From: an uncultured Lachnospiraceae bacterium
GTDB lineage: Bacteria > Bacillota > Clostridia > Lachnospirales > Lachnospiraceae
Direction: 5' to 3'
NCBI GenBank assembly: GCA_900315735.1
Contig: ONAD01000006.1
Coordinates: forward strand, 1-64,000
Length of the DNA stretch: 64,000 nt
This document shows, in pieces, positions 8,385 to 17,564 of this stretch. The notes under the pieces are model-generated. The model was not told the DNA's origin and did no database searches. It worked only from the letters and a program-made list of their open reading frames with translations. The first letter of the stretch is position 1. Every line of letters begins with the position of its first letter. Both the position numbers and the translations under genes were made by a program.

Positions 8385-8637
8385 TAGTGAAAAAGTAAAA
8401 GGCAATGAAAGTGTTCAGTAGATTATTGTACTTTTTAAAGAGAGAGGAAATCATCGGCTGAAAGTTTCCTTAAGGTAAGGCAGTAATTGAATTTCGCACG
8501 GAAGCTGCACAGGTGAACGTTAGTAGTCTGTGACGTTGTACGCGTTAAGTATTTATGAGTGTCTAATGATTTAGAAATCAGGGTGGTACCGCGGAGTAAT
8601 TTCGTCCCTATGGGAAGAAAATGCTTCGCGTTTTTTT
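8385..8637 (+). promoter_or_regulatory. T-box leader controlling pheST (tRNA-Phe sensing)
   Basis: The leader contains the invariant T-box sequence AGGGTGGTACCGCGG (8580-8594) followed by the complementary CGTCCCT for the antiterminator. A competing terminator stem pairs CGCGGAG (8590-8596) with CTTCGCG (8624-8630), ending in seven T residues. Stem I is visible as AAAAAGTA pairing with TACTTTTT near the 5' end. The probable specifier is a TTC codon in GAATTTCGC, matching phenylalanine and the downstream genes. Uncharged tRNA-Phe would stabilise the antiterminator and allow pheST transcription. Confidence 0.93.
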
Positions 8638-8675
8638 ATGCGGGAAACTCGCAAAGCGTGTTTTTCGTAGTTTAT
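8638..8675. repeat. Short hairpin repeat, copy A
   Basis: Begins straight after the T-box terminator T-run and contains the stem GCGGG/CTCGC with an AAA loop, then AAAGCGTGTTTTTCGTAGTTTAT-like sequence. By eye about 28 of 37 aligned positions match the element at 53947-53983, which also follows a terminator. Confidence 0.5.
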
Positions 8676-8712
8676 TTATGAATGAAATAAAATGATAGAA
8701 GGAGATATTATT

Positions 8713-9732
8713 ATGAAAGAAAAGCTGCAGAAAATCAGGGAAGAAGCAATTCATCAGATTGAATCATCCGGCGAACTTGGCAAACTGAATGATGTCAGAG
8801 TTGCATTTCTTGGAAAGAAAGGTGAACTCACCGCAGTATTAAAAGGAATGAAGGATGTTGCACCGGAGGACAGACCTCTGGTAGGACAGCTGGTAAATGA
8901 AACCAGAGAAGCCATCGAGAAGAAATTAGATGAGACAAAGCAGAAATTAGAAGCTGCACAGATGGAACTGAAATTAAAACATGAAGTAATCGACGTTACC
9001 CTTCCGGCTAAGAAGAACCGTGTCGGACATCGTCATCCGAATACCATTGCTTTGGAAGAAGTAGAGCGTATCTTTACCGGTATGGGCTATGAAGTAGTGG
9101 AAGGACCGGAAGTAGAATATGATTATTATAACTTTGAAGCATTAAATATTCCGGCAAATCATCCGGCAAAGGACGAGCAGGATACGTTCTATATTAATGA
9201 CAAAATTGTGCTTCGTACCCAGACATCACCGGTACAGGTTCGTGTCATGGAAAAAGGCAAGCTGCCAATCCGTATGATTGCACCGGGAAGAGTATTCCGT
9301 GCAGACGAAGTAGATGCAACCCATTCACCATCTTTCCACCAGATTGAGGGAATGGTAATCGATAAGAATATTACATTTGCAGATTTAAAGGGAACCTTAC
9401 AGGAGTTTGCAGCCCGTCTGTTCGGACCGGAAACCAAAGTAAAATTCCGTCCGCATCATTTCCCATTTACAGAGCCAAGTGCAGAGATGGATGTTACCTG
9501 CTTTAAATGTGGTGGTAAGGGATGCCGTTTCTGTAAGGGCGAAGGCTGGATTGAAATTTTAGGCTGTGGAATGGTTCATCCGAAGGTACTTCGTATGAGC
9601 GGTATTGATCCGGAAGAATATTCAGGATTTGCATTCGGAGTTGGTCTTGAGCGTATTGCTTTATTGAAATATGAAATTGATGATATGCGTCTCTTATATG
9701 AGAACGATGACCGTTTCTTAAGACAGTTTTAA
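8713..9732 (+). CDS. pheS: Phenylalanyl-tRNA synthetase alpha subunit
   Basis: A 339-residue catalytic subunit of the alpha2-beta2 class II synthetase that charges tRNA-Phe. It has an N-terminal coiled-coil arm (about 1-90) and the catalytic domain with motifs around FTGMGYEVVEGPEVE, FRADEVDATHSPSFHQIEG and the GIGLERIALLK-like motif 3 (here GVGLERIALLKYEIDD). The CFKCGGKGCRFCKGEGW segment is a cysteine-rich insert of the kind seen in Firmicutes PheS. The ATG at 8713 has GAAGGAGAT upstream; an ATG seven codons earlier would cover that site. Confidence 0.96.
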   Translation: MKEKLQKIREEAIHQIESSGELGKLNDVRVAFLGKKGELTAVLKGMKDVAPEDRPLVGQLVNETREAIEKKLDETKQKLEAAQMELKLKHEVIDVTLPAKKNRVGHRHPNTIALEEVERIFTGMGYEVVEGPEVEYDYYNFEALNIPANHPAKDEQDTFYINDKIVLRTQTSPVQVRVMEKGKLPIRMIAPGRVFRADEVDATHSPSFHQIEGMVIDKNITFADLKGTLQEFAARLFGPETKVKFRPHHFPFTEPSAEMDVTCFKCGGKGCRFCKGEGWIEILGCGMVHPKVLRMSGIDPEEYSGFAFGVGLERIALLKYEIDDMRLLYENDDRFLRQF

Positions 9733-9814
9733 TGAACCGGGAAGTTGAAAGGACATGCTTCCTGTAGTCGGAAAGAAAAGAACACAGTAGAGAGTTGATA
9801 GAAGGAGAAACAAT

Positions 9815-12238
9815 ATGAATACATCATTAAAATGGATAGAAGCTTTGGTTCCGGGGCTTAATGTAGATGCACAGGAATATACCGATGCAATGATTCTGTC
9901 CGGTTCAAAAGTAGAATTTTACAAGAAAATGGATGCCGATTTAGAGAAAATCGTTGTTGGACAGATTAAGAAAATCGAGCCGCATCCGGATGCTGATAAA
10001 TTAATCATCTGCCAGGTAGATGTTGGAGCAGGTGAGGACATCCAGATTGTAACCGGTGCTCCGAATGTAAAAGAAGGAGATAAGGTTCCGGTTGTATTGG
10101 ATGGAGGACGTGTTGCCGGTGGTCATGATGGCAAGATGACAGAAGGCGGCATCAAAATTAAAAAAGGTAAATTAAGAGGAATTGAGTCCAATGGAATGAT
10201 GTGCTCCATTGAAGAACTTGGTTCTACCCGTGATATGTATCCAGAAGCTCCGGAATATGGTATCTACATTTTTGCTGATGATGAAGTAAAACCGGGTGAT
10301 GATGCAATTAAAGCATTAGGCCTTGACGATACTATTGTAGAATATGAGATTACAAACAACCGTGTAGACTGTTTCTCAATCCTTGGAATTGCAAGAGAAG
10401 CAGCAGCAACTTTTAAGAAAGAATTTGTACCGCCGGTTGTAACTGAGACCGGAAATGATGAGGATGTCAATGACTATATTAAAGTAAATGTAGTAGATAA
10501 AGAATTATGTCCTCGCTATACAGCCCGTGTCGTAAAGAATATTAAGATTGCTCCATCACCAAAGTGGATGCAGCGCAGACTTGCAGCCCAGGGAATCCGT
10601 CCAATCAATAACATTGTCGATATTACCAACTATGTTATGGAAGAATACGGACAGCCGATGCATGCATATGACTGGGATACCATCGAGGGAAAAGAGATTG
10701 TCGTAAGACGTGCCGGAAGAGGCGAGTTATTTACAACTTTAGATGGACAGGAGCGTACTTTGGACGAAAACGTTCTGATGATTTGTGATGGCAAGAAAGC
10801 AATCGGCATTGCCGGTATTATGGGTGGCGAGAACTCCATGATTACAGACAATGTAAAAACCATGCTTTTTGAAGCTGCATGTTTTGATGGAACCAATATC
10901 CGTCTTTCCGGTAAGAGAATTGGTCTTCGTACCGATGCTTCTTCCAAATTTGAAAAAGGTCTGGATCCAAACCTTGCAATGGAAGCTATGAACAGAGCCT
11001 GCCAGTTAATTGAAGAATTAGGTGCCGGCGAAGTGGTTGGCGGAGCCATTGATATTTATGAGAATAAGAAAGAGGGCAGACGGATTCCGTTTGAACCGGA
11101 GAAATACAATAAATTATTAGGAACCAATATTGAGCCGGAAGAGATGCTTTCCTACTTCGAGCGTCTGGAATTAGGTTATGATAAAGAAACCAATGAAGTA
11201 TTAGTTCCATCCTGGAGACAGGACTTAGAGTGCGACGCAGACCTTGCAGAGGAAGTGGCAAGATTCTTTGGCTATGCAAATATTCCAACAACACTTCCAA
11301 GCGGAGAAGCTACCACCGGAATGTTATCCTATAAGTTAAGAATTGAAAGAATTGCAAGAGATATTGCAGAATTCTGTGGTTTCTCACAGGGTATGAATTA
11401 TTCCTTTGAAAGTCCGAAGGTATTTGATAAATTATTACTTCCGGCAGATTCACCATTACGCCAGACCGTAACAATTTCCAATCCTTTGGGAGAAGATTTC
11501 AGTATTATGCGTACTACATCCTTAAACGGAATGCTGACCTCTTTATCAACCAACTATAACAGAAGAAATAAAGATGTTCGTCTTTATGAATTAGGCAATA
11601 TTTATCTGCCAAAGAGCGTACCGGTAACGGAGCTTCCGGATGAGAGAATGCAGTTTACCCTTGGTATGTATGGCGAAGGTGATTTCTTTACCATGAAGGG
11701 TGTTGTAGAAGAATTCTTCTACAAAGTTGGAATGACGAAGAAAGCAGAATATGATCCGAATGCCGGAAGACCTTATCTGCATCCGGGCCGCCAAGCAAAT
11801 ATTGTATATGATGGTAAAGTAGTTGGTTACTTAGGAGAGGTTCATCCGCTTGTAGCTGCTAATTACAATATCAAAGACAGAGTTTATGTTGCAGTGATTG
11901 ATATGCCATCTATTATGGATGAAACAACCTTTGACCGTAAATACGAAGATATTGCCAAATTCCCGGCAGCAACCCGTGACATCAGTATGGTTGTTCCAAA
12001 AGAGATTCTTGCAGGAGATATCGAAAAAGTATTCGAAAGCAAGGGTGGTGCTTACTTAGAGAGCTACACACTGTTCGATATTTATGAAGGAGCCCAGATT
12101 AAACCGGGTTATAAATCCATTGCTTACTCACTGACCTTCCGTGCAAAGGATAAGAACTTAGAGGAAGCAGATTTAAGCGGAGCAATGAACCGCATTGTAA
12201 AAGCATTAGAAGCAATGAAGATTGAACTGAGAGCTTAG
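9815..12238 (+). CDS. pheT: Phenylalanyl-tRNA synthetase beta subunit
   Basis: An 807-residue beta subunit with the usual order: a tRNA-binding OB domain (about 40-150, with [17 protein letters not shown]), B3/B4 editing domain (about 200-390), B5 domain, the core synthetase-like fold and a C-terminal ferredoxin-fold anticodon-binding domain (about 710-807, [10 protein letters not shown]). Length is normal. GAAGGAG precedes the start. It lies 82 bases after pheS and shares its T-box control. Confidence 0.96.
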   Translation: MNTSLKWIEALVPGLNVDAQEYTDAMILSGSKVEFYKKMDADLEKIVVGQIKKIEPHPDADKLIICQVDVGAGEDIQIVTGAPNVKEGDKVPVVLDGGRVAGGHDGKMTEGGIKIKKGKLRGIESNGMMCSIEELGSTRDMYPEAPEYGIYIFADDEVKPGDDAIKALGLDDTIVEYEITNNRVDCFSILGIAREAAATFKKEFVPPVVTETGNDEDVNDYIKVNVVDKELCPRYTARVVKNIKIAPSPKWMQRRLAAQGIRPINNIVDITNYVMEEYGQPMHAYDWDTIEGKEIVVRRAGRGELFTTLDGQERTLDENVLMICDGKKAIGIAGIMGGENSMITDNVKTMLFEAACFDGTNIRLSGKRIGLRTDASSKFEKGLDPNLAMEAMNRACQLIEELGAGEVVGGAIDIYENKKEGRRIPFEPEKYNKLLGTNIEPEEMLSYFERLELGYDKETNEVLVPSWRQDLECDADLAEEVARFFGYANIPTTLPSGEATTGMLSYKLRIERIARDIAEFCGFSQGMNYSFESPKVFDKLLLPADSPLRQTVTISNPLGEDFSIMRTTSLNGMLTSLSTNYNRRNKDVRLYELGNIYLPKSVPVTELPDERMQFTLGMYGEGDFFTMKGVVEEFFYKVGMTKKAEYDPNAGRPYLHPGRQANIVYDGKVVGYLGEVHPLVAANYNIKDRVYVAVIDMPSIMDETTFDRKYEDIAKFPAATRDISMVVPKEILAGDIEKVFESKGGAYLESYTLFDIYEGAQIKPGYKSIAYSLTFRAKDKNLEEADLSGAMNRIVKALEAMKIELRA

Positions 12239-12255
12239 AAATAGAGGAAAGAAAC

Positions 12256-13281
12256 ATGGATGTAAAAGCTTTTGATTACGATTTACCGGAGGAACTGATT
12301 GCTCAGGATCCTCTGGAGGATCGTTCCAGTTCCAGACTCATGGTCTTAGATAAGAAAACGGGAGACATTGAACATAAAATATTCCGTGATGTAGTAGATT
12401 ATCTGCAGCCGGGAGACTGCCTTGTGTTAAATAATACCAAGGTAATTCCGGCAAGACTGTTTGGAGTCAAAGAAGGAACGGAAGCCAAAATAGAGATTCT
12501 TCTTTTAAAGAGAAAAGAAAATGATATCTGGGAAACACTGGTAAAACCGGGAAAGAAATGTAAGCCCGGTGTTAAGATTTCTTTTGGAGAGGGACTTTTG
12601 ACCGGAGAAGTCTTAGAGGTCGTAGAAGATGGTAACCGTCTGATTCAGTTCCACTATGATGGAATCTTTGAAGAAATTTTAGACCAGCTTGGTCAGATGC
12701 CATTACCGCCTTATATTACCCATCAGTTAAAAGATAAGAACCGTTATCAGACAGTATATGCCAAATATGACGGTTCTGCGGCAGCTCCGACAGCGGGACT
12801 TCATTTTACACCGGAATTATTACAGCAGATTCGTGATATGGGTGTTGATATAGCAGAAGTTACCCTTCATGTGGGACTTGGCACTTTCCGTCCGGTAAAA
12901 GTGGATACCATCGAAGAACACCATATGCATTCGGAATTCTACCGGATTGAACAGTCGGAAGCCGATAAAATCAATCGTGCCAAAGCAAATGGCCACCGGG
13001 TAATTGCCGTGGGAACCACCAGTACAAGAACGTTAGAGTCTGCAGCAGAAGAAGACGGCACTTTACGGGAAAAGAGCGGCTGGACAGATATCTTTATCTA
13101 TCCGGGCTATAAGTTTAAAGTTATCGATGCTCTGATTACGAATTTCCACCTGCCACAGTCTACCCTTGTGATGTTAGTGTCTGCTCTTGCAGGCAGGGAA
13201 CATATTCTGGCTGCCTATAAGAAAGCGGTAGAAGAAAGATATCGTTTCTTTAGTTTCGGGGATGCTATGCTGATAAAATAA
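12256..13281 (+). CDS. queA: tRNA preQ1(34) S-adenosylmethionine ribosyltransferase-isomerase
   Basis: A 341-residue enzyme transferring the ribosyl part of SAM to preQ1 at tRNA position 34 to make epoxyqueuosine. Family signatures include [13 protein letters not shown] at the N terminus, the GLHFTPELL segment and HLGLGTF-like [12 protein letters not shown]. It follows pheT by 17 bases with an AGAGGAAAG site, so it is probably read from the pheST transcript. No other queuosine gene is in the window. Confidence 0.95.
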   Translation: MDVKAFDYDLPEELIAQDPLEDRSSSRLMVLDKKTGDIEHKIFRDVVDYLQPGDCLVLNNTKVIPARLFGVKEGTEAKIEILLLKRKENDIWETLVKPGKKCKPGVKISFGEGLLTGEVLEVVEDGNRLIQFHYDGIFEEILDQLGQMPLPPYITHQLKDKNRYQTVYAKYDGSAAAPTAGLHFTPELLQQIRDMGVDIAEVTLHVGLGTFRPVKVDTIEEHHMHSEFYRIEQSEADKINRAKANGHRVIAVGTTSTRTLESAAEEDGTLREKSGWTDIFIYPGYKFKVIDALITNFHLPQSTLVMLVSALAGREHILAAYKKAVEERYRFFSFGDAMLIK

Positions 13282-13355
13282 TTTCTTATTGTCAGAATTC
13301 GAAATATAGGATAAAATAATTTTATTAGCTTTAATCTTGATAGAAGGAGAGGACT

Positions 13356-13697
13356 ATGGACGAGAGAAGAAAACATAAACGCTTGGATTTAGATGTATCT
13401 GTTCAGCTGGAACGTCTGGATCAGGATGATATTACTACTTTAAAATTTATTCATGTGGTCGTTACCGATATTTCACGTTCCGGAATCGGATTTGTTTCTG
13501 ACCAGAATTTGAAAGTTGGAACCTACTATGATACCAAGATTCAGATCTGGACAAAAGAGGTCATTGATGCAGTACTTGAGATTGTCAGATGTGATCCGAA
13601 GGGGGACGGAACCTATAAATATGGCTGCGTATTTGTTGGAATGTCAGATACCGATGCATTAAAAATTGATATTTATCAGATTTTCAATGATGTCTAA
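13356..13697 (+). CDS. PilZ-domain protein (predicted c-di-GMP binding)
   Basis: A 113-residue single-domain PilZ protein. The c-di-GMP motifs are complete: an N-terminal R-x-x-x-R (ERRKHKRLDL, residues 3-8) and D-x-S-x-x-G (DISRSGIG). It has no output domain, so it likely acts by binding a partner when c-di-GMP is present. GAAGGAGAG precedes the start. It is last in the pheST-queA run and followed by a terminator. The only other hint of c-di-GMP biology here is the MshEN-like repeat protein at 125-1006. Confidence 0.88.
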   Translation: MDERRKHKRLDLDVSVQLERLDQDDITTLKFIHVVVTDISRSGIGFVSDQNLKVGTYYDTKIQIWTKEVIDAVLEIVRCDPKGDGTYKYGCVFVGMSDTDALKIDIYQIFNDV

Positions 13698-13752
13698 AAG
13701 AAAAGCTGAATGATAAAAGAAAATAGGTTATAAAAGAAAATAAGTCATAAAA

Positions 13753-13786
13753 GAAAACCATGGAAAGAAATTTCCATGGTTTTTTG
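13753..13786. terminator. Bidirectional intrinsic terminator
   Basis: AAAACCATGGAAA pairs with TTTCCATGGTTTTTT. It lies between the convergent PilZ gene (+) and aroA (-), with T- and A-runs on the two sides. Confidence 0.88.
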
Positions 13787-13797
13787 CTGCCAATCAT

Positions 13798-15075
13798 TTA
13801 CAGATATAATTTCTCTAAATCTTTATAGAAATCAGGATAGGAAACTTCTGCAATTTCGGAATGCTCTAATTCAATACCGCCGTCAATATTTAATGCAGCA
13901 ATGGCAAAGCTCATGGCAATCCGGTGGTCAAGCCCCGCGTCAATGGTTGCTGTATGCAGTGTTTTTCCACCATGAATAATCATGCCATCATCGGTTGGTG
14001 TAACATCACAGCCTAATAACTTTAAGTTTTCCGTTACCGTAAGAATACGGTCTGTTTCCTTTACCTTAAGCTCTGCAGCATCCCGGATTACGGTGGTTCC
14101 TTCTGCAAAGGCTGCCATAACAGCAATCACAGGAATTTCATCGATTAAAGTCGGGATGAGTTCCCCTTCCACCACGGTACCATGAAGAGAACTGCCTTTT
14201 ACAAGAAGGTCGCAGACCGGCTCACCGGATGCGGTTCTTGGATTCAGCCGCTTAATAGAGCCGCCCATAGCTTCCGCAACTTTTAAGATACCGTCTCTTG
14301 TGGGATTGACTCCAACATTGCGGATTAAGACTTCAGAACCAGGAGTAAGTAAAGCTGCCGCAATAAAATAGGCTGCCGAAGAAATATCTCCCGGAACTTC
14401 TACTTTTTGTCCGTTTAAAACAGGATCCGGTGAAATAGATGCAGTTGTTCCTTCGGAGGTGACGTTAGCACCGAAAGAGCGTAACATCAGTTCTGTGTGG
14501 TTGCGGGAGAGTACCGGTTCCGTTACGCTGGTAATTCCGTCTGCATATAAGCCGGCTAAAAGAATACAGGATTTTACCTGGGCAGATGCAACCTTTGAAG
14601 TATAATCAATGGCATGTAATTCATGTCCGGTTATTTTTAAAGGAACACAGTTGTTATCCTTTAAACTTTCGATATCTGCCTGCATGAGACGAAGGGGTTC
14701 CATAATACGTTTCATGGGACGGGTGCGAAGGGAATCATCCCCATCTAACTGGCTGACAAACGGATTACCGGCTAAGATACCGGAAATCAGCCGGGTAGTA
14801 GTTCCGCTGTTTCCTGCGTCTAAGATATGCTGTGGCTCCTTTAAACCATGTAATCCTTTTCCATGGACAAGGACACGGCTTTTTTCCCGTTCAATTTCTA
14901 TCCCCATTTCCTGAAAGCAGGAAATCGTAGAAAGGCAGTCAGCCCCCTCTAAGAAATTCGTGATTTCGGTTGTATCGTTGGAAAGAGAACCAAACATAAT
15001 GGCACGATGGGAAATGGATTTGTCTCCCGGAATATTTATTTCTCCATGCAAGGCATGTGCTTTTTTAATCTGCAT
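13798..15075 (-). CDS. aroA: 3-phosphoshikimate 1-carboxyvinyltransferase (EPSP synthase)
   Basis: A 425-residue enzyme joining phosphoenolpyruvate and shikimate-3-phosphate in chorismate synthesis. It shows the substrate-binding PGDKSISHRA, the hallmark LDAGNSGTTTRL and QLDGDDSLRTRPM motifs, and the late DHRIAMSFAIA segment. The ATG at 15075 has AAGGATT upstream; a TTG-type start 13 codons earlier has no site. It is the last gene of an aroF-tyrA-aroA operon, 54 bases after tyrA. The PGDKS loop has no obvious departure from the common type. Confidence 0.96.
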   Translation of the reverse strand: MQIKKAHALHGEINIPGDKSISHRAIMFGSLSNDTTEITNFLEGADCLSTISCFQEMGIEIEREKSRVLVHGKGLHGLKEPQHILDAGNSGTTTRLISGILAGNPFVSQLDGDDSLRTRPMKRIMEPLRLMQADIESLKDNNCVPLKITGHELHAIDYTSKVASAQVKSCILLAGLYADGITSVTEPVLSRNHTELMLRSFGANVTSEGTTASISPDPVLNGQKVEVPGDISSAAYFIAAALLTPGSEVLIRNVGVNPTRDGILKVAEAMGGSIKRLNPRTASGEPVCDLLVKGSSLHGTVVEGELIPTLIDEIPVIAVMAAFAEGTTVIRDAAELKVKETDRILTVTENLKLLGCDVTPTDDGMIIHGGKTLHTATIDAGLDHRIAMSFAIAALNIDGGIELEHSEIAEVSYPDFYKDLEKLYL

Positions 15076-15129
15076 AATAAAATCCTTTCTGGATGTATTC
15101 TGAAATCTTGTCAAAATTTTATCAAAATA

Positions 15130-16227
15130 TTATCGCTCATAAACCGTATAATGATATTTGCGAAGCAGTGCAATGGCACAGGTAAGGGCTTCTTCTTCAT
15201 ACAATTCAATACGAAGTACACCGTTTTCAAATTCACGGTTATGGATAATTCCAATATTTTTAATGCTGATATTGTTGCTGGCAAGAATCGTTGCAATGGT
15301 TGCAATTCCACCGGCTTCATCAATCAGATCACAATAACATTCAAAGACTTTGCGCAATGGTCCGGAAGAAGTAATGGTGATAGAATCCCGGTAATCTTTG
15401 GCATGAGAGAAAAAATCATAGATTTCATTTTCTTTTCTTTCTGAAATCAGACTACGCATGGAATTTAATTCTTCCGTATAGCGGTCAATGAGTGTTAAAA
15501 TCTGCTCCCGGTTTGAGGCACAGATATGCTGCCACATCACAGGAGAAGAGGATGCAATTCTTGTAATATCTTTAAATCCGCCTGCTGCAATCGTCTTCAT
15601 CGTCTCATTTTCATCATCGGTTTCACGAATCAGATTCACAAGACTTGCTGCAATAATATGCGGCAGATGACTGATGGAAGCGGTTGCATGGTCATGGGTT
15701 TTTGCATCCATAATCATAGGAACAGAGCCTAAGGATGCAATGTAATCCCGGAATGCATGAAGTACTGCAGTATCTGTCTTTGCAGTCGGAGTTAAAATAT
15801 AATAAGCATTTTCTAATAAATATGCGGTTGCAGCCTGATAGCCGGTCTTTTCAGAACCTGCCATCGGATGTCCGCCGATAAAATAAGATTCTAAATCAAG
15901 GGCGGTAATACTTTCGTGAATATCCCCCTTGACACTTCCAACATCAGAAAGAATACAGCCCTTTTTCAAAAAGGGCTTTAATTCTTTTATGTATTCTATA
16001 TTTTTCTGTACCGGACAGCAGAGAAAGATAATGTCACAGTCGGAAAAATCTTTCATTGCAAGCAGCGTATCATTGGAAATGGTATGATCCTCAAAAGCTG
16101 CAGTTATGGTAGAAAGATGACCGGATGTGGCAATCAGTTCTGTTTCCGGGCAAATACGTTTTATGGTCTTAGCCAGCGAACCGCCGATAAGACCAAGACC
16201 AATAAAACCGATTTTCTTAAAGTCCAT
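15130..16227 (-). CDS. tyrA: Prephenate dehydrogenase with C-terminal ACT domain
   Basis: A 365-residue enzyme making 4-hydroxyphenylpyruvate from prephenate for tyrosine. It has an NAD-binding Rossmann motif (GFIGLGLIGGSLAK), HPMAGSEKTGY at the active site, and an ACT domain at about residues 295-365 (IATIATILASNNISIKNIGI), which usually senses tyrosine. The start is one base past the aroF stop, with AAGGAG inside the end of aroF, so the two are translationally linked. Confidence 0.94.
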   Translation of the reverse strand: MDFKKIGFIGLGLIGGSLAKTIKRICPETELIATSGHLSTITAAFEDHTISNDTLLAMKDFSDCDIIFLCCPVQKNIEYIKELKPFLKKGCILSDVGSVKGDIHESITALDLESYFIGGHPMAGSEKTGYQAATAYLLENAYYILTPTAKTDTAVLHAFRDYIASLGSVPMIMDAKTHDHATASISHLPHIIAASLVNLIRETDDENETMKTIAAGGFKDITRIASSSPVMWQHICASNREQILTLIDRYTEELNSMRSLISERKENEIYDFFSHAKDYRDSITITSSGPLRKVFECYCDLIDEAGGIATIATILASNNISIKNIGIIHNREFENGVLRIELYEEEALTCAIALLRKYHYTVYER

Positions 16228-16228
16228 G

Positions 16229-17245
16229 TTACATTAAGCTCCTTCCACTTAAGGAAATGTATGGTTTGATGTGTTCCATAACAGAATCGAACTGTTCGAA
16301 GTTCAGAGACTGCGGACCATCGGAAAGTGCATGTGCAGGGTCGTTATGTACTTCAATCATCAGACCGTCGGCACCGCAGGCAATACCGGCTTTGGCAAGT
16401 GGCTCAACGAAAGAGCGGACACCGGTTGCATGGCTTGGGTCAACGATGACCGGAAGATGGGTACGTTCCTTTAAGACACATACTGCACTTAAATCCAAGG
16501 TGTTTCTGGTGGAAGTCTCAAAGGTACGGATACCACGTTCACATAAAGCAACGTTTGGACTTCCGGAAGAGATAATATATTCAGCTGCATTCAACCATTC
16601 ATCAATCGTAGCAGAAAGACCTCTCTTTAATAAGACCGGAAGACCGGTACGGCCAACCTCTTTTAATAATTCGAAGTTCTGCATATTTCTGGCACCGACC
16701 TGAAGCATGCTGACATATTTTACAGCAGATTCCACGGCATGTGCGCTGGTTACTTCACAAATGGTTGCAAGACCTGTTTCATCCGAAGCAGTCTTCATAT
16801 ATTTTAAACCTTCTTCCTCAAGACCCTGGAAAGAGTATGGGGAAGTACGAGGTTTGTAAGCACCGCCACGAAGAATAGTTGCTCCGGCTTTCTTAACAGC
16901 ATGAGCAATGCAAAGAAGCTGTTCTTCTGTTTCAACGGCACAAGGACCAGCCATAATTGTCATGGTATCAGGGCCGATTACGGTGTCCTTAACCTTGAAG
17001 CTGGTTGGCTGTGGGTGGAACTTCTTATTGGCAAGCTTGTAGCTTTCGGTAATCGGAACTACCTTTTCTACTGCAGAGCTGGCTTCGATACGCTGAATAT
17101 CTAATTTGGTTTTATCGCCGACAACTCCGATAATGGTAACTTCTTCACCATGTGAAAGATGTGTTTTTAAGCCTTCTTTTTCCACTGCATCTACAATTTT
17201 ATCTACATCCTGTGGAAGAGCGGATGGTTTCATAACAATAATCAT
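16229..17245 (-). CDS. aroF: 3-deoxy-7-phosphoheptulonate synthase (DAHP synthase, type I-beta)
   Basis: A 338-residue enzyme for the first shikimate-pathway step, joining phosphoenolpyruvate and erythrose-4-phosphate. Residues about 1-70 form the ferredoxin-like regulatory domain of the I-beta class, followed by a KDO8P/DAHP barrel with MAGPCAVE, GGAYKPRTSPYSFQG, LLKRGLS and VDPSHATG. It is first in the aroF-tyrA-aroA operon behind a strong promoter, so entry and tyrosine branch are expressed together. Feedback specificity cannot be read from the sequence. Confidence 0.95.
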   Translation of the reverse strand: MIIVMKPSALPQDVDKIVDAVEKEGLKTHLSHGEEVTIIGVVGDKTKLDIQRIEASSAVEKVVPITESYKLANKKFHPQPTSFKVKDTVIGPDTMTIMAGPCAVETEEQLLCIAHAVKKAGATILRGGAYKPRTSPYSFQGLEEEGLKYMKTASDETGLATICEVTSAHAVESAVKYVSMLQVGARNMQNFELLKEVGRTGLPVLLKRGLSATIDEWLNAAEYIISSGSPNVALCERGIRTFETSTRNTLDLSAVCVLKERTHLPVIVDPSHATGVRSFVEPLAKAGIACGADGLMIEVHNDPAHALSDGPQSLNFEQFDSVMEHIKPYISLSGRSLM

Positions 17246-17341
17246 AATTTATAATCCTCACTTAAAAAATGTCACCTGACCGAATTATTATAATATGAGA
17301 AGAAACGGAATGCAACCGCATCTCTCCGGTGGTGCATGTAT

Positions 17342-17370
17342 ACTATAACGGAATCCAGATACAATGTCAA
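17342..17370 (-). promoter_or_regulatory. Predicted promoter of aroF-tyrA-aroA
   Basis: On the minus strand TTGACA (17365-17370), 17-base spacer, TATAGT (17342-17347). It leaves a leader of about 90 nt in which I recognise no T-box or known riboswitch. The rest of the 319-base divergent gap up to the EF-G-like gene holds a TATAAT at 17484-17489 on the plus strand without a well-spaced -35, and nothing else I can support. Confidence 0.7.
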
Positions 17371-17564
17371 TACTTTAAAGCGTTGAAGTTTAACGTGTGA
17401 AAAATATAAAAATTCACAATAATATTATCAAAAATAGTGCAAAATGTTTACTTCGTATTTACAATTCATTCATAAATGTTGTGTATAATACATAATATAG
17501 TTGAAGAAAATGAACGGATTTAGTAAAATATATACATAATTCTATCATACAGGAGGAAAGGCAT

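Noticed and set aside
10630-11300. Long antisense open frames within pheT (and similar ones in leuS, queA, rsfS and others)
   Set aside because: They have no ribosome sites and odd composition, and lie fully inside strongly supported genes on the other strand.
17246-17341. T-box or aromatic attenuator in the aroF leader
   Set aside because: No AGGGTGG-type sequence, no aromatic-codon leader peptide and no terminator before aroF are visible in the roughly 90-nt leader.
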